Assembly: GCA_016789005.1 (NCBI GenBank)
Contig: JAEURA010000066.1
Location: 1 to 36,885 of the forward strand
DNA: 36,885 bases
Direction: 5' to 3'
Source: Anaerolineae bacterium
Lineage (GTDB): Bacteria > Chloroflexota > Anaerolineae > Aggregatilineales > Phototrophicaceae
A program made the translations under genes and the position numbers. The notes below the pieces were generated by a model. The model saw only the letters and a list, made by a program, of their open reading frames with translations, was not told the origin of the DNA and searched no databases. This document shows, piece after piece, positions 24,488 to 32,743 of the stretch. The first letter of the stretch is position 1. Each line of letters starts with the position of its first letter.

Positions 24488-24560
24488 CTGCTCACCTCAC
24501 CCCGTTTCGCTGCGCTCAACCGCTCCAATTGGAGCGGGGCAGGGGGTGAGGTTGTGTGAA
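24488..24560. repeat. Palindromic CCTCACCCC element, copy B
   Basis: Bounded by CCTCACCCC and GGGGTGAGGT with a core GCTCCAATTGGAGC. It shares the ends and layout with copy A at 6709-6777. It lies 19 bases after the aminotransferase stop. Confidence 0.65.
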
Positions 24561-24597
24561 AACCGGGTTTGCAGACCTGCTCTAGCCCCTATCATGG

Positions 24598-24626
24598 CTG
24601 CCGCCCCGGCGTATGCCGAGGCGGCA
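24598..24626. other. Strong hairpin upstream of the sigma gene
   Basis: CTGCCGCCCCGGC-GTAT-GCCGAGGCGGCAG forms an almost perfect 13-base stem with one mismatch. It has no T tract. It may separate the aminotransferase and sigma-operon transcripts. A TATAAT at 24683-24688 further downstream could be the sigma-operon -10. Confidence 0.5.
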
Positions 24627-24741
24627 GTAACATCATTTGAAACAACTTCGCAACTTTACCCCCTGCCACAGCGTACAGGCGTTATAATCACCGGCTGAGG
24701 ATGCGGTCAGTGCGCGGTGAAAGCCGCCCGGAGTTCCGAAT

Positions 24742-25338
24742 GTGTCTGCCACCGATCCTGTAGTCCTGGAGTGGATCCAAGCCGCGTTGGAAGGCGATCA
24801 GGATGCCTTTGCGGAACTGGTCTACACTTACCAGGACTCTGTTTTCAACCTGTGCTACCGCATACTCTCCGACCGCGTCGAAGCCGAAGACGCGGCTCAG
24901 GAGGCGTTTTTGCGCGCCTACCTGAACCTGTCGCGTTACGACCCGTCGCGGTCGTTCAAGACATGGCTGCTGACCATCGCTTCGAATCACTGCATCGACC
25001 GTCTGCGACGACGGCGCATGAAGCTGATGTCGATAGATGATCCGATGCCCAGTCTGACCCTCAGCAGTGATGAGCCGGAGCCGGAACAAGCCTCGATCAC
25101 GCGGGAACAAAGCGAAGCCGTCCAGCGGCTGCTGGATAAGCTTCCGGCAGATTACCGAGCCGCCATTGTCCTGCGATACTGGTACGACTATTCGTACAAC
25201 GAGATCGCCGACATGCTCGAAACCACCGAAAGCGCGATCAAGAGTCGATTGTTCCGTGCTCGGCAGATGCTTGCCGAACTGATCGAAGATCCGAAAAGCA
25301 TCCCCGGTGCATTGACGCTGTTGTTGGAGAATGCGTAA
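24742..25338 (+). CDS. ECF-type RNA polymerase sigma factor
   Basis: This 198-residue sigma factor has sigma region 2 at about residues 23-91 (DAAQEAFLRAYLNLSRYDPS, WLLTIASNHCIDRLRRRR). Region 4 lies at about 130-185 (LPADYRAAIVLRYWYDYSYNEIADML, SAIKSRLFRARQ). It lacks regions 1 and 3, as in ECF sigmas. The start is a GTG at 24742 with CGGAG upstream. It overlaps the next gene by one base (TAATG). The next product is a membrane protein that probably holds this sigma factor inactive. The targets are unknown. Confidence 0.94.
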   Translation: MSATDPVVLEWIQAALEGDQDAFAELVYTYQDSVFNLCYRILSDRVEAEDAAQEAFLRAYLNLSRYDPSRSFKTWLLTIASNHCIDRLRRRRMKLMSIDDPMPSLTLSSDEPEPEQASITREQSEAVQRLLDKLPADYRAAIVLRYWYDYSYNEIADMLETTESAIKSRLFRARQMLAELIEDPKSIPGALTLLLENA

Positions 25339-25913
25339 TGGCGAACGAACCGAACCGCCGCCTCATGCGAATGCACGAGGCGCTCGACGAAAACCTCGAC
25401 AGCGAAGCGCTTGACGACCTGCGCAGCCGGCTGGAACTGGACGACGCGGACAGCGCTGCTTTCGACAGCCTGCGCCGCACCGACCGCCTGCTGCGCGCCG
25501 CCCCGTTGGAACCCGCGCCGGAAAACCTGGCGCTCAAGATCATGGCGCGGCTCGCCGAAAACCTCTCGCCCGAACGGCTGCGCGGCTCATCGGCGGCGCT
25601 GGCGATTGGGCTGGCTGCCGTCGCGCTGCTGCTGACGCCGCTGCTGGCGGTGGCAGGCTGGCTGATCATCTCGGCGGTCAGCAGCGCCACCATCCTCAGC
25701 GGGCTGGTGGGACAGGTTGTGCTGGTGATCGGTGCGTTGATGAGCGCACTGGAAGCGCTGATCGACGGCGCGCAGGACGTGATGACCAACGCGCCGGAGG
25801 CGTCGCTTCTGCTCCTCGCCCTCGTGCCTATCGCCGTCATCTGGCTGATCCGTTTTCGCTGGGACGATGACTGGGATTCCGGGGCGCTCGACGAGCGAGA
25901 TGAGGCGCAATGA
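25338..25913 (+). CDS. Putative membrane anti-sigma factor
   Basis: The 191-residue product has a soluble N-terminal part (about 1-80) rich in Asp, Glu, Leu and Arg, and three hydrophobic segments near 85-115, 118-142 and 152-172. It has no Cys at all, so it lacks the zinc motif (HxxxCxxC) of ZAS anti-sigmas. Its role is taken from position: start overlapping the sigma stop, an N-terminal helical domain of the right size and a membrane anchor. The segment PAPENLALKIMARL is typical of the end of anti-sigma domains. It overlaps the third gene by 4 bases (ATGA). Confidence 0.72.
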   Translation: MANEPNRRLMRMHEALDENLDSEALDDLRSRLELDDADSAAFDSLRRTDRLLRAAPLEPAPENLALKIMARLAENLSPERLRGSSAALAIGLAAVALLLTPLLAVAGWLIISAVSSATILSGLVGQVVLVIGALMSALEALIDGAQDVMTNAPEASLLLLALVPIAVIWLIRFRWDDDWDSGALDERDEAQ

Positions 25914-27010
25914 ACCGGCTGCGCATCTTCCTGTTTGTGTTCGCCGCCGCTGCCCTGGTGCTGACCCTGGCGCTGCTGGCGCGCGAGACGATCACGCAGC
26001 AGAACCTCTCCAGCGGGGTGATCATCGTGAGCAGCTACACGCTGAGCGAGGCGTATGCAGGCGATCTGGTGGTGGCGTCATCGTCAATCACCATCGAGCC
26101 GGGCGCTCAGATCGCCGGGAGCGCCTCGCTGGTGGGCGAAAATGTCATCTTCGCGGGGCAGATCAGCGGCGACCTGACCATCCTCGCGCCTCAGATCACG
26201 CTGGATGGGGTGCAGGTCGGCGGCAGGCTGCACATCCTGGCGGACGAAGTTCGTCTCTCCGGCGCAATACACGGGGAGACGTTGATTGACGCCGACGCGC
26301 TGACGATTGCGGCGGATGCGACTTTCGACGCCGACCCGGCGGTGTGCGCTGATCGCTTCAGCGATCTGCGCGCAGCCAGCCGCGTCGCCGCCTGCCCGCC
26401 CAGCTCGGTCGATCCTTTCGCCAACCTCAGGGCGCTGCGCTCTGCCGTCCAGTCCGGCGCGCCGGTCAGCCCGGTCCCTGCGCTGCTGCCCGACATTCTG
26501 CTGATCATCCTGGCGCTGGTCGGCTTGACCGCCTTCGCGCCGCTGGTCGTCACGGTGCAGCCGGCGCGCGTCGCCCGCGTCGCTCGCGCTATGCGCCGCC
26601 GCCCGCTGCACAGCGCGCTGACCGGCGCAGCGCTCCTCGCCCTGATCGCCGGGCTGACCGGCGCGGAGATCGTGCTGCTCGGCACAGTCTCGGTGATCGG
26701 TCTGGTCGCGCTTCCGGTCTACGTCGTCGCGCTCATCGGCGGGCTGCTGTTGACGGGGATCGGGCTGATCGCGCTTGCCCTGATCATCGGTATTCGGCTG
26801 ACAGGAGAGGGCGAAAACGAACAGCCGCCCATTGTGGCAGCGGCTGTCGGCGGATTGATCGTAGCGGCGGCACTGCTGCTGATCGTGCTTCAGCCGTTGG
26901 GGCAGGCAGCCAGCATCGCGGCGTTCATCGCGCTGTCTACGGTCGGTGCAGGAGCGGCAATTGGAACCCGGCTGGGGGCGTCGCCGTCGGCAGCGGCGCG
27001 CCTGCGGTGA
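25910..27010 (+). CDS. Membrane protein with bactofilin-like N-terminal repeats
   Basis: The 366-residue product starts with a signal or membrane helix (about 5-24). Residues about 35-125 form short repeats with alternating residues (GDLVVASSSITIEPGAQIAGS, ENVIFAGQISGDLTILAP, RLHILADEVRLSGAIHGE), the pattern of bactofilin-like beta helices. Four or more hydrophobic segments follow from about 195 to 350. It is the third gene of the sigma operon and may be a target or sensor of it. A periplasmic-side beta helix with membrane helices fits an envelope-stress role, but that is inferred. Its last 74 bases overlap the opposite gene. Confidence 0.72.
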   Translation: MNRLRIFLFVFAAAALVLTLALLARETITQQNLSSGVIIVSSYTLSEAYAGDLVVASSSITIEPGAQIAGSASLVGENVIFAGQISGDLTILAPQITLDGVQVGGRLHILADEVRLSGAIHGETLIDADALTIAADATFDADPAVCADRFSDLRAASRVAACPPSSVDPFANLRALRSAVQSGAPVSPVPALLPDILLIILALVGLTAFAPLVVTVQPARVARVARAMRRRPLHSALTGAALLALIAGLTGAEIVLLGTVSVIGLVALPVYVVALIGGLLLTGIGLIALALIIGIRLTGEGENEQPPIVAAAVGGLIVAAALLLIVLQPLGQAASIAAFIALSTVGAGAAIGTRLGASPSAAARLR

Positions 27011-28265
27011 ACCCATACTGCGCGCAGATCGCCTGCGGCAGTCCGCCGGTACGGCAGCGCTCCTGTACGGCGGCGAAGTTCTGCTGATCGATGACCAGGA
27101 AGCGCGGATCGGTGAGGTTGGCGGGAGAACTCTGCGCTTCGAAGGGGATCTCGAGCTCGTAGTGCAGCAGGCTCAGCGGGATCGACTCGATCAGCCTGAA
27201 TGACTCCAGCTCCGCCGCCGAAAGCCGGCGCAGATAGCCTTCGCCGCAGCGCCCGCGCTCATCGGCGTCGCCTTCGATGCCCAGGCTGACCAGCCGCCCG
27301 CACATCGGCAGGACGGCGGAGTAACCCGGTGGGATGACGATCTCATTGGGCATGTCCGGGTAGACTCTGACCAAGCCGGAGATGGCGATGATCTCGGTCG
27401 CTGTGCCCATCGGTTCGCCAGCAGGAAGGGTGCGCAGTAAGGCGGTGGAGGTCACCCGCAGACTGACTCCGTTGGCGCGCAGATTGACTTCCACATCGCG
27501 CGGACCCTGGACCAGCAGCACGGATGGAACCTCGTCGCAGGAGACTCCACCGATGCCGACGCGAAAGTAAAACGACTGCATCGGCGTATAGGTGTACTTG
27601 GTGACGACCGGCAGTGGGGTGATGTCACCCTGCACGGCGCTCAGGGGGACCCATCCCGGCTGATCGGCGTAGGCGGTGCGCACCCAGCCTCCTTCGCGGC
27701 TGATGGCATCGACCTGCAGGACGACGCCTGCCGGAATATTTGCCAGCGCCCGTGTTTCGTACCAGCCCGTCTCTTCCGGCACGTTCAGCAGCGAAGTTCC
27801 CGCCGTCGTGGTGAAGGAGTAGGTTTGGTTCGGGATGACTGCCCCTTCCGGCTGGACTCCGCCTTCGACTTCGACGCCCCCCAGCAGGACGAAGATCACG
27901 CCCTGTCCCGGCATGGCTTCCGGAAGGTTAGCTTGCAGGTTGAGCAGGCTCAAACCCCAGGTGTCCTCCACCAGATCAAGCCCTCCGGTGCGGATCGCAT
28001 TCACCGCCAGCAGATCGACGCGGTCGTCGGTCTCGGTGAAGGCGTCTGGAGGCGTCTCGGCGTTGAAAGAGGCTTCAACGGCGTTGAAGCCGTAGCAGGC
28101 GACGTTTCGCCCCAGCTGAGCACAGTTGGGGGAAAGCTGCGCCAGCGCTTCATTGACGACCCCAGGACAGATGTCGCTGCGCTGCTGCGCCTGGACGAGG
28201 GTGATGCCGAGCAGCAGGGCGATGACCAGCCCGAAAAGTAACGTGATACGTCGTAGCACACTCAT
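26937..28265 (-). CDS. Secreted SH3-like protein
   Basis: The 442-residue product has a signal peptide ending about residue 27 (LVQA-Q). Residues near 185-225 contain GVVLQVDAISREGGWVRTAYADQPGWVPLSAVQG, a bacterial SH3-like domain. The rest is extracellular-type sequence with eight or more Cys (CPG, CACYGF-like, CDE, CGR, CGEG, CRTGG, CAQYGF) and a beta-rich architecture. No enzyme motif was recognised. The C-terminus has a TATPPAG linker and a short hydrophobic end. The start at 28265 has AGGA 7 bases before it. Its 3' end overlaps the convergent membrane-protein gene by 74 bases. Confidence 0.78.
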   Translation of the reverse strand: MSVLRRITLLFGLVIALLLGITLVQAQQRSDICPGVVNEALAQLSPNCAQLGRNVACYGFNAVEASFNAETPPDAFTETDDRVDLLAVNAIRTGGLDLVEDTWGLSLLNLQANLPEAMPGQGVIFVLLGGVEVEGGVQPEGAVIPNQTYSFTTTAGTSLLNVPEETGWYETRALANIPAGVVLQVDAISREGGWVRTAYADQPGWVPLSAVQGDITPLPVVTKYTYTPMQSFYFRVGIGGVSCDEVPSVLLVQGPRDVEVNLRANGVSLRVTSTALLRTLPAGEPMGTATEIIAISGLVRVYPDMPNEIVIPPGYSAVLPMCGRLVSLGIEGDADERGRCGEGYLRRLSAAELESFRLIESIPLSLLHYELEIPFEAQSSPANLTDPRFLVIDQQNFAAVQERCRTGGLPQAICAQYGFTAGAPLPTATPPAGFQLPLLHRP

Positions 28266-28295
28266 ATGGAATCCTGCCTTCTCGTTCAACTGACC

Positions 28296-28320
28296 GATGA
28301 ACGTAATTCGGCGTTCCCAG
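28296..28320. repeat. 19-base repeat TGAACGTAATTCGGCGTTC
   Basis: This sequence reappears with 17 of 19 matches at 34299-34317 (TGAACGTAATGCGTCGTTC). The first copy is near a transposase remnant, the second near a restriction-modification pair. They may be ends or scars of one kind of element. The remaining bases to 28560 hold no supported gene. Confidence 0.4.
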
Positions 28321-28560
28321 GTAGATCAACTGTGTTGCGAGGATGCTGCGATGCGGACCCTATGCCACGAGTCAGGGGTGTGCGATGAGCGGTGGGGAAG
28401 AGTGCGGATCAGAGCGAAGGCGGCGGACATTAGCTGCCGCCTGACTTATGGTTTCCGACTCAATAATAGTCCCATTGGGAAAAATGCGCTGGTATCCACA
28501 GGCTGCATTTGTTGTTAGAATCCCCTCACATTTACTCGTGGGGTTCCGGAAACACATCCA

Positions 28561-28902
28561 GTGGACATTTGGAACATGACGGGAGCCGGGGAAAGGACGT
28601 TTCGTCAGGGGGCGATGGTGTACCGGGCGAAGGGATTGAACGGATGGCGCTCCGGGTGGCATGGCAAGAACGCGAACGAATTGACGGATGAACAGCGCCA
28701 ACAGATTGGGCAGCGCCTGCATGAATGTCGCCGGGCGGATTTACATGTGAGTGTGCGGGAATATTAAACAACCAGTGTGTTACGGATCGCGGTCGAGCAG
28801 TGGTTTGGGATTGTCTACCCATTCGATGAGATGAGCCTGTATTTTCAGGCGACTCTCCTGCCGTTCACATTGCTTGACACCTCCGAAAATCCCCCCTCAT
28901 AA
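28561..28902 (+). pseudogene. Transposase remnant (IS630-type) with a premature stop
   Basis: The open frame reads YRAKGLNGWRSGWHGKNAN, LTDEQRQQIGQRLHE, VREY, then TAA at 28765-28767, and continues in the same frame as TTSVLRIAVEQWFGIVYP. This matches the N-terminal helix-turn-helix part of IS630-family transposases from memory. The TAA stands where the family has Trp (REYW), so a TGG to TAA change is likely. The remainder of the transposase with its DDE residues is missing. The upstream 28266-28560 holds only non-coding sequence. It lies in front of the LCCL gene, whose promoter overlaps its end. Confidence 0.55.
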
Positions 28903-28903
28903 T
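28874..28903 (+). promoter_or_regulatory. Sigma-70-type promoter of the LCCL gene
   Basis: TTGACA at 28874-28879, an 18-base spacer and CATAAT at 28898-28903. The start codon is 34 bases downstream. It lies at the end of the transposase remnant. Confidence 0.7.
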
Positions 28904-28937
28904 TCAAACATCGTACGATGACAAGGGAACGTGCGTC

Positions 28938-30041
28938 ATGAAGCTGCCTCGCTTGCACACGTTATTTTTGCTGGTACTGATCGGCGCGGCGCTCACCGTG
29001 CCGAGTGCCGCTGCCCAAAACCTGCTGCCCGGCTCCACATGTGGGCTAGAACAGCAGTACTGGATCGTAGAAGGCGGCGGTTGGCACTCGATCTGGGAGC
29101 CGATGGGGGGGAATGCTTTTTTCGGGCGCGGGGCGTTCTGGCAGCAGGACGATGTCAGCAGCAACCTGAACATCACCATCAACGGGAATTCGGTGGTGGT
29201 AGACAGAGTTGATAACCCGAACGTCTGGGGAACGCTCACTTGCACCCACACAGGCACGATCCGCCCCGATGGCGTGTCCATCGTCGGTACAGCCGTCTGC
29301 CAGTTGACCTCCGGGGTCAGCACCGCCTTGTCGTGGACGGCGCAGATCGTTTGCAATGCCCCCCTCGTCACGTGGAGCGACACGGCGTTCTGGCATCGCG
29401 CCGCCAAAGGCAGTCAATTCAATTTTTACTGCCCGGCAAACGGCTTCGCCGCGCCAATTTGGGGGACTGGCGTCTACATCGAAGGATCATCCATCTGCAC
29501 GGCGGGCGTCCACGCGGGCGCGATCACACTGGTGGAAGGCGGTTTAGTCACCATCGAGATTCTCCCCGGCGAAATGGCTTATCCCGGCAGCAGCGCCAAC
29601 GGCATCACGTCCGAGACGTTCCCGACGCCGGGACAGTTCAACGCCAGCTTCCGCGTCGTCAATGGGGTCCAGCCTGCGCCGACGACATCGCCCATCCCCA
29701 CCGCCACCGTCGAAGGCGCTGTCACCTACCCGGATATGTATGGCAAATGGGGTTCCAGCTTCGGCGATATGGAATTCACCCCTGGCGTCGCCACCTATGG
29801 CGATGCCCTGAACAATAACGAAGCGTTCATCTATTTCGAACAGATCGATGCCTATAACATCGAGGGCTATTGGGTGCAGCCGATGGGTTCGGGCGTGACA
29901 TGCCAGACCGAACTGGAGGGCGTCAAATGGTGGGGGCGCTTCCGTGCGACGTTTGAACCCGGCTACGCCCGGTTTAATGGTCAGTGGACGTACTGCGACG
30001 CCGAATATACACCGGAGGGCTATTGGGCGGGCTATCGATAA
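28938..30041 (+). CDS. Secreted LCCL-domain protein
   Basis: The 367-residue product has a signal peptide cut near AAA-Q (about residue 27). Residues about 35-140 form a beta-rich domain with WHSIWEPMGG, CTHTGTIRPDG and CQ. An LCCL domain spans about 160-240: YCPANG, WGTGVYIEGSSICTAGVHAG, GGLVTIEILPGE, SYPGSSANGITS-like. It has the Cys165 and Cys187 pair and the His192-Ala-Gly of the family. Residues 264-367 resemble the first domain (YGKWGSSFGDMEF, CDAEY). LCCL domains are best known in extracellular animal proteins. The function in bacteria is unclear; a surface-binding role is inferred. Confidence 0.85.
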   Translation: MKLPRLHTLFLLVLIGAALTVPSAAAQNLLPGSTCGLEQQYWIVEGGGWHSIWEPMGGNAFFGRGAFWQQDDVSSNLNITINGNSVVVDRVDNPNVWGTLTCTHTGTIRPDGVSIVGTAVCQLTSGVSTALSWTAQIVCNAPLVTWSDTAFWHRAAKGSQFNFYCPANGFAAPIWGTGVYIEGSSICTAGVHAGAITLVEGGLVTIEILPGEMAYPGSSANGITSETFPTPGQFNASFRVVNGVQPAPTTSPIPTATVEGAVTYPDMYGKWGSSFGDMEFTPGVATYGDALNNNEAFIYFEQIDAYNIEGYWVQPMGSGVTCQTELEGVKWWGRFRATFEPGYARFNGQWTYCDAEYTPEGYWAGYR

Positions 30042-30064
30042 GTTTTGATCTGCCGTTCATCTTG

Positions 30065-30090
30065 GCGGGCAGACACAACCGTCTGCCCGC
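30065..30090. terminator. Hairpin after the LCCL gene
   Basis: GCGGGCAGAC-ACAACC-GTCTGCCCGC is a perfect 10-base stem 23 bases after the stop. It has no T tract, so termination is likely but not certain. Confidence 0.5.
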
Positions 30091-30138
30091 GATTGCGTTA
30101 TAGGGGTTTGCTGTCGTTTTTCCATAGGGTGAAATGCT

Positions 30139-32643
30139 ATGAAACGTTGGCTCTGGCGGGTGGCGCTGACGCTGCTGCTCCTCCTTCCGGGCGCGGCAGT
30201 CGGCGCTCAGGATGACGACGAAACGGTGAACGGCGTCGGTCTGACGGTGCAGGCGGGTTTTGCCACCTACTTCCGCGATTCGGAGTGGCTGCCGGTGACC
30301 GTTCAGCTGCGCAATGACGGCGACGCTCTCAGCGGCAGGCTGGTCATTCGCCCAGAGACGAGCGTCGGAGTCCTCAACACCACCAGCACACCGGTGTCGC
30401 TCGCCGCCGGCGCAAGGCAGATCGTCACGCTCTACATCAGCGCACGCGCATCGACCGGACAGGTGCGCGTCGAACTGCTGGAAGACGACCGCGTCATCGC
30501 CCAGCAAAGCGCCCCGCTGCGCGCCATCAGCACCTTCGATCCCCTCTATCTGGTGATCACCGAGTCTGCCGTCGGCACGACAGACCTGACCGGCGCGGAT
30601 ACTGGCGCGGCGGTGTATCAGGCGAACATGGCGCTTGCTGATCTGCCCGACCGGCTTGCCATCCTCGATGCCGTCGATGCCATCCTGATCGCCGATGCCG
30701 ATACGAGCAGCCTGAACAGTGGGCAGGTGCGCGCGCTGGCGGATTGGGTCGCATCCGGCGGACACCTGATCGTCGCCGGCGGCGTCAACTGGCAGGCGAC
30801 CGCCGCCACACTGAGCGGTTTGCTGCCCCTGGTCCCCAACGATTCGCGCAGCGTGCCCGACCTGCGCGCGCTGGCGGATTGGCTGCGCGACGATAACCTT
30901 CCGTCAGCCGCCGCCGTCGTCGCCACCGGGACGCTCGCCCCTGAAGCAGAGGCGCTGGTGTCGCTGGAGGATGGCGGCGAAGCGCTGCCGCTGATCAGCC
31001 GGCAGGGTTATGGCGACGGCGTCGTCGATTATCTGGCGGTTGATCCGAACAGCGCCCCGCTGCGCGGGTGGACGAGCGTCGGCGTGTTGTGGACGACTCT
31101 GCTGACGACGGTTGAGCCGCTGCCCGGTTGGGGCAACGGATTCATCGGCTGGGAAGCTGCCGCCGTTGCCGCCGAGATCCTGCCCGGCTTCGATCCACTG
31201 CCCGACGTGCTGCCTCTGTTCGGTTTTCTCGCCCTGTACATCGCCCTGGTTGGACCGCTCAACTACCTCATCCTATCGCGCCTTAACCGCCGCGAATGGG
31301 CATGGGTGACGATACCGGTCCTCATCTTCGTCTTCAGCGCCCTGGCGTACACGCTGGGGGCAAACCTGCGCGGCAACGAAGTCACGCTCAGCCGCCTGAC
31401 GGTCGTTCGCTCCTGGCAGGATGCCGACCGGGCGCGGGTCGATGCGCTGCTGGGACTGCTGTCGCCCAAGCGCGCCGCCTACACCTTCGCCGTCGAAGCG
31501 GGCGATCTGGAAGGGGTGACCTTCCGTCCGATCCCGCGTCCGCCGCTGACCACCAGCCTGCTCACGCGCAGCGTCCAGGCGAACATCAACATCGTGCAGA
31601 CCGACGACTTCGAGGCTGAAGATTTCAACGTCGATGCCAGCTTCGTCGGGGGTTTCAACGCCGCCGGTTCGATTCCCAAGCCGGCGATCAGCGGCAGCGC
31701 GGTCTTCGCCTACGATCCCGCCATCGCCGGACAGCAGATTGTGCGCGGCTCGCTGCGCAACGACTCTGATCTGACGCTGACGGAGCCGGTCCTGCTGGTG
31801 CGCGGCGTGGCGCTGTACCTGGATGCGTCGATCCTCCCCGGCGGACGGCACGATTTCGAGATCATCCTCCCCGGCGAAGCGATGTCCTCGGCAGCGCGGC
31901 GGGCTTCGACGGCGACGAGTCCGTTCTTTTCGATGCGCATCGCCGGCAGCAGCGGTTCCAAGCAGACGGTTATCGACATCCTGGGGACGCGCCAGTATGA
32001 CGCCAATATCGCCCGGCGGACGCTGCGCGACCTTTCGGCTGCCGATCAGGAGCTGCGCCGCCGTCAATGGCTGCTGACGGCGCTGATCGAAGACTACTTC
32101 GATGCCACCGGGCGCGGCGACCGGGTCTATCTGGCGGGCTGGGCGGATGCCGTGCCGCTGAACAACCGGCTCGTCGGGGCGAACTGGAACGCCAACGACC
32201 GCGCGCTCTACCTGATCGAACTGGAAAGCAGCGTTCAGGCGACGAGCGGAGAAGTGGTCATCCCGGCTGAACGCTTCGTCTGGTCGCCGATGGAATCGCA
32301 GATGATGGGCGACGTCTCGCCGCTCAGCCTGACCATGCAGCCCGGCGAGATCGCCTCGCTGCGCTTCGCCCCGCTCCCGGATGCCATCCTCAGCGAGGTG
32401 AGCGAGCTGATCGTGCAGGTCGATAACGTCAACATCGGCGCGCGCGATTTCCCCGTCCAGCTCTGGAACTGGGAGCGGGCGGAATGGGAGACCGTGCGCA
32501 TGGTCAACGAGGTCGTTTCGGTGCGTGACCCGGATGCCTATCTGGGTCCGCAGAACATGATCCAGATTCGTCTGATCGCCGACGACATCGCCGGTTTTCT
32601 GCGCATCGGACGGATCAATGTGTCGATGGTGGGACGGTTGTGA
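30139..32643 (+). CDS. Large exported membrane protein of ABC-exporter cluster
   Basis: The 834-residue product has a signal peptide (to about GAQ, residue 24). An extracellular part covers about 30-350 with a GATase-like section (ILDAVDAILIADADTSSL, QVRALADWVASGGHLIVAGG), two membrane segments near 357-378 and 392-410, and a long beta-rich C-terminal part. Proteins of this plan are common next to ABC-2 type exporters in Chloroflexota. The matching ABC genes begin 1.7 kb downstream, with a restriction-modification pair between. No enzyme activity was recognised: the GATase catalytic Cys is missing. Confidence 0.72.
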   Translation: MKRWLWRVALTLLLLLPGAAVGAQDDDETVNGVGLTVQAGFATYFRDSEWLPVTVQLRNDGDALSGRLVIRPETSVGVLNTTSTPVSLAAGARQIVTLYISARASTGQVRVELLEDDRVIAQQSAPLRAISTFDPLYLVITESAVGTTDLTGADTGAAVYQANMALADLPDRLAILDAVDAILIADADTSSLNSGQVRALADWVASGGHLIVAGGVNWQATAATLSGLLPLVPNDSRSVPDLRALADWLRDDNLPSAAAVVATGTLAPEAEALVSLEDGGEALPLISRQGYGDGVVDYLAVDPNSAPLRGWTSVGVLWTTLLTTVEPLPGWGNGFIGWEAAAVAAEILPGFDPLPDVLPLFGFLALYIALVGPLNYLILSRLNRREWAWVTIPVLIFVFSALAYTLGANLRGNEVTLSRLTVVRSWQDADRARVDALLGLLSPKRAAYTFAVEAGDLEGVTFRPIPRPPLTTSLLTRSVQANINIVQTDDFEAEDFNVDASFVGGFNAAGSIPKPAISGSAVFAYDPAIAGQQIVRGSLRNDSDLTLTEPVLLVRGVALYLDASILPGGRHDFEIILPGEAMSSAARRASTATSPFFSMRIAGSSGSKQTVIDILGTRQYDANIARRTLRDLSAADQELRRRQWLLTALIEDYFDATGRGDRVYLAGWADAVPLNNRLVGANWNANDRALYLIELESSVQATSGEVVIPAERFVWSPMESQMMGDVSPLSLTMQPGEIASLRFAPLPDAILSEVSELIVQVDNVNIGARDFPVQLWNWERAEWETVRMVNEVVSVRDPDAYLGPQNMIQIRLIADDIAGFLRIGRINVSMVGRL

Positions 32644-32743
32644 ACGCGCCAGCGCTTCCACTCACCTCATAACGCAGTTTTGCCCCGAAATGCCTTATGA
32701 TAGGGACGAGTATCGAACAAATGTCAGGATCGAGTGAAACGCG

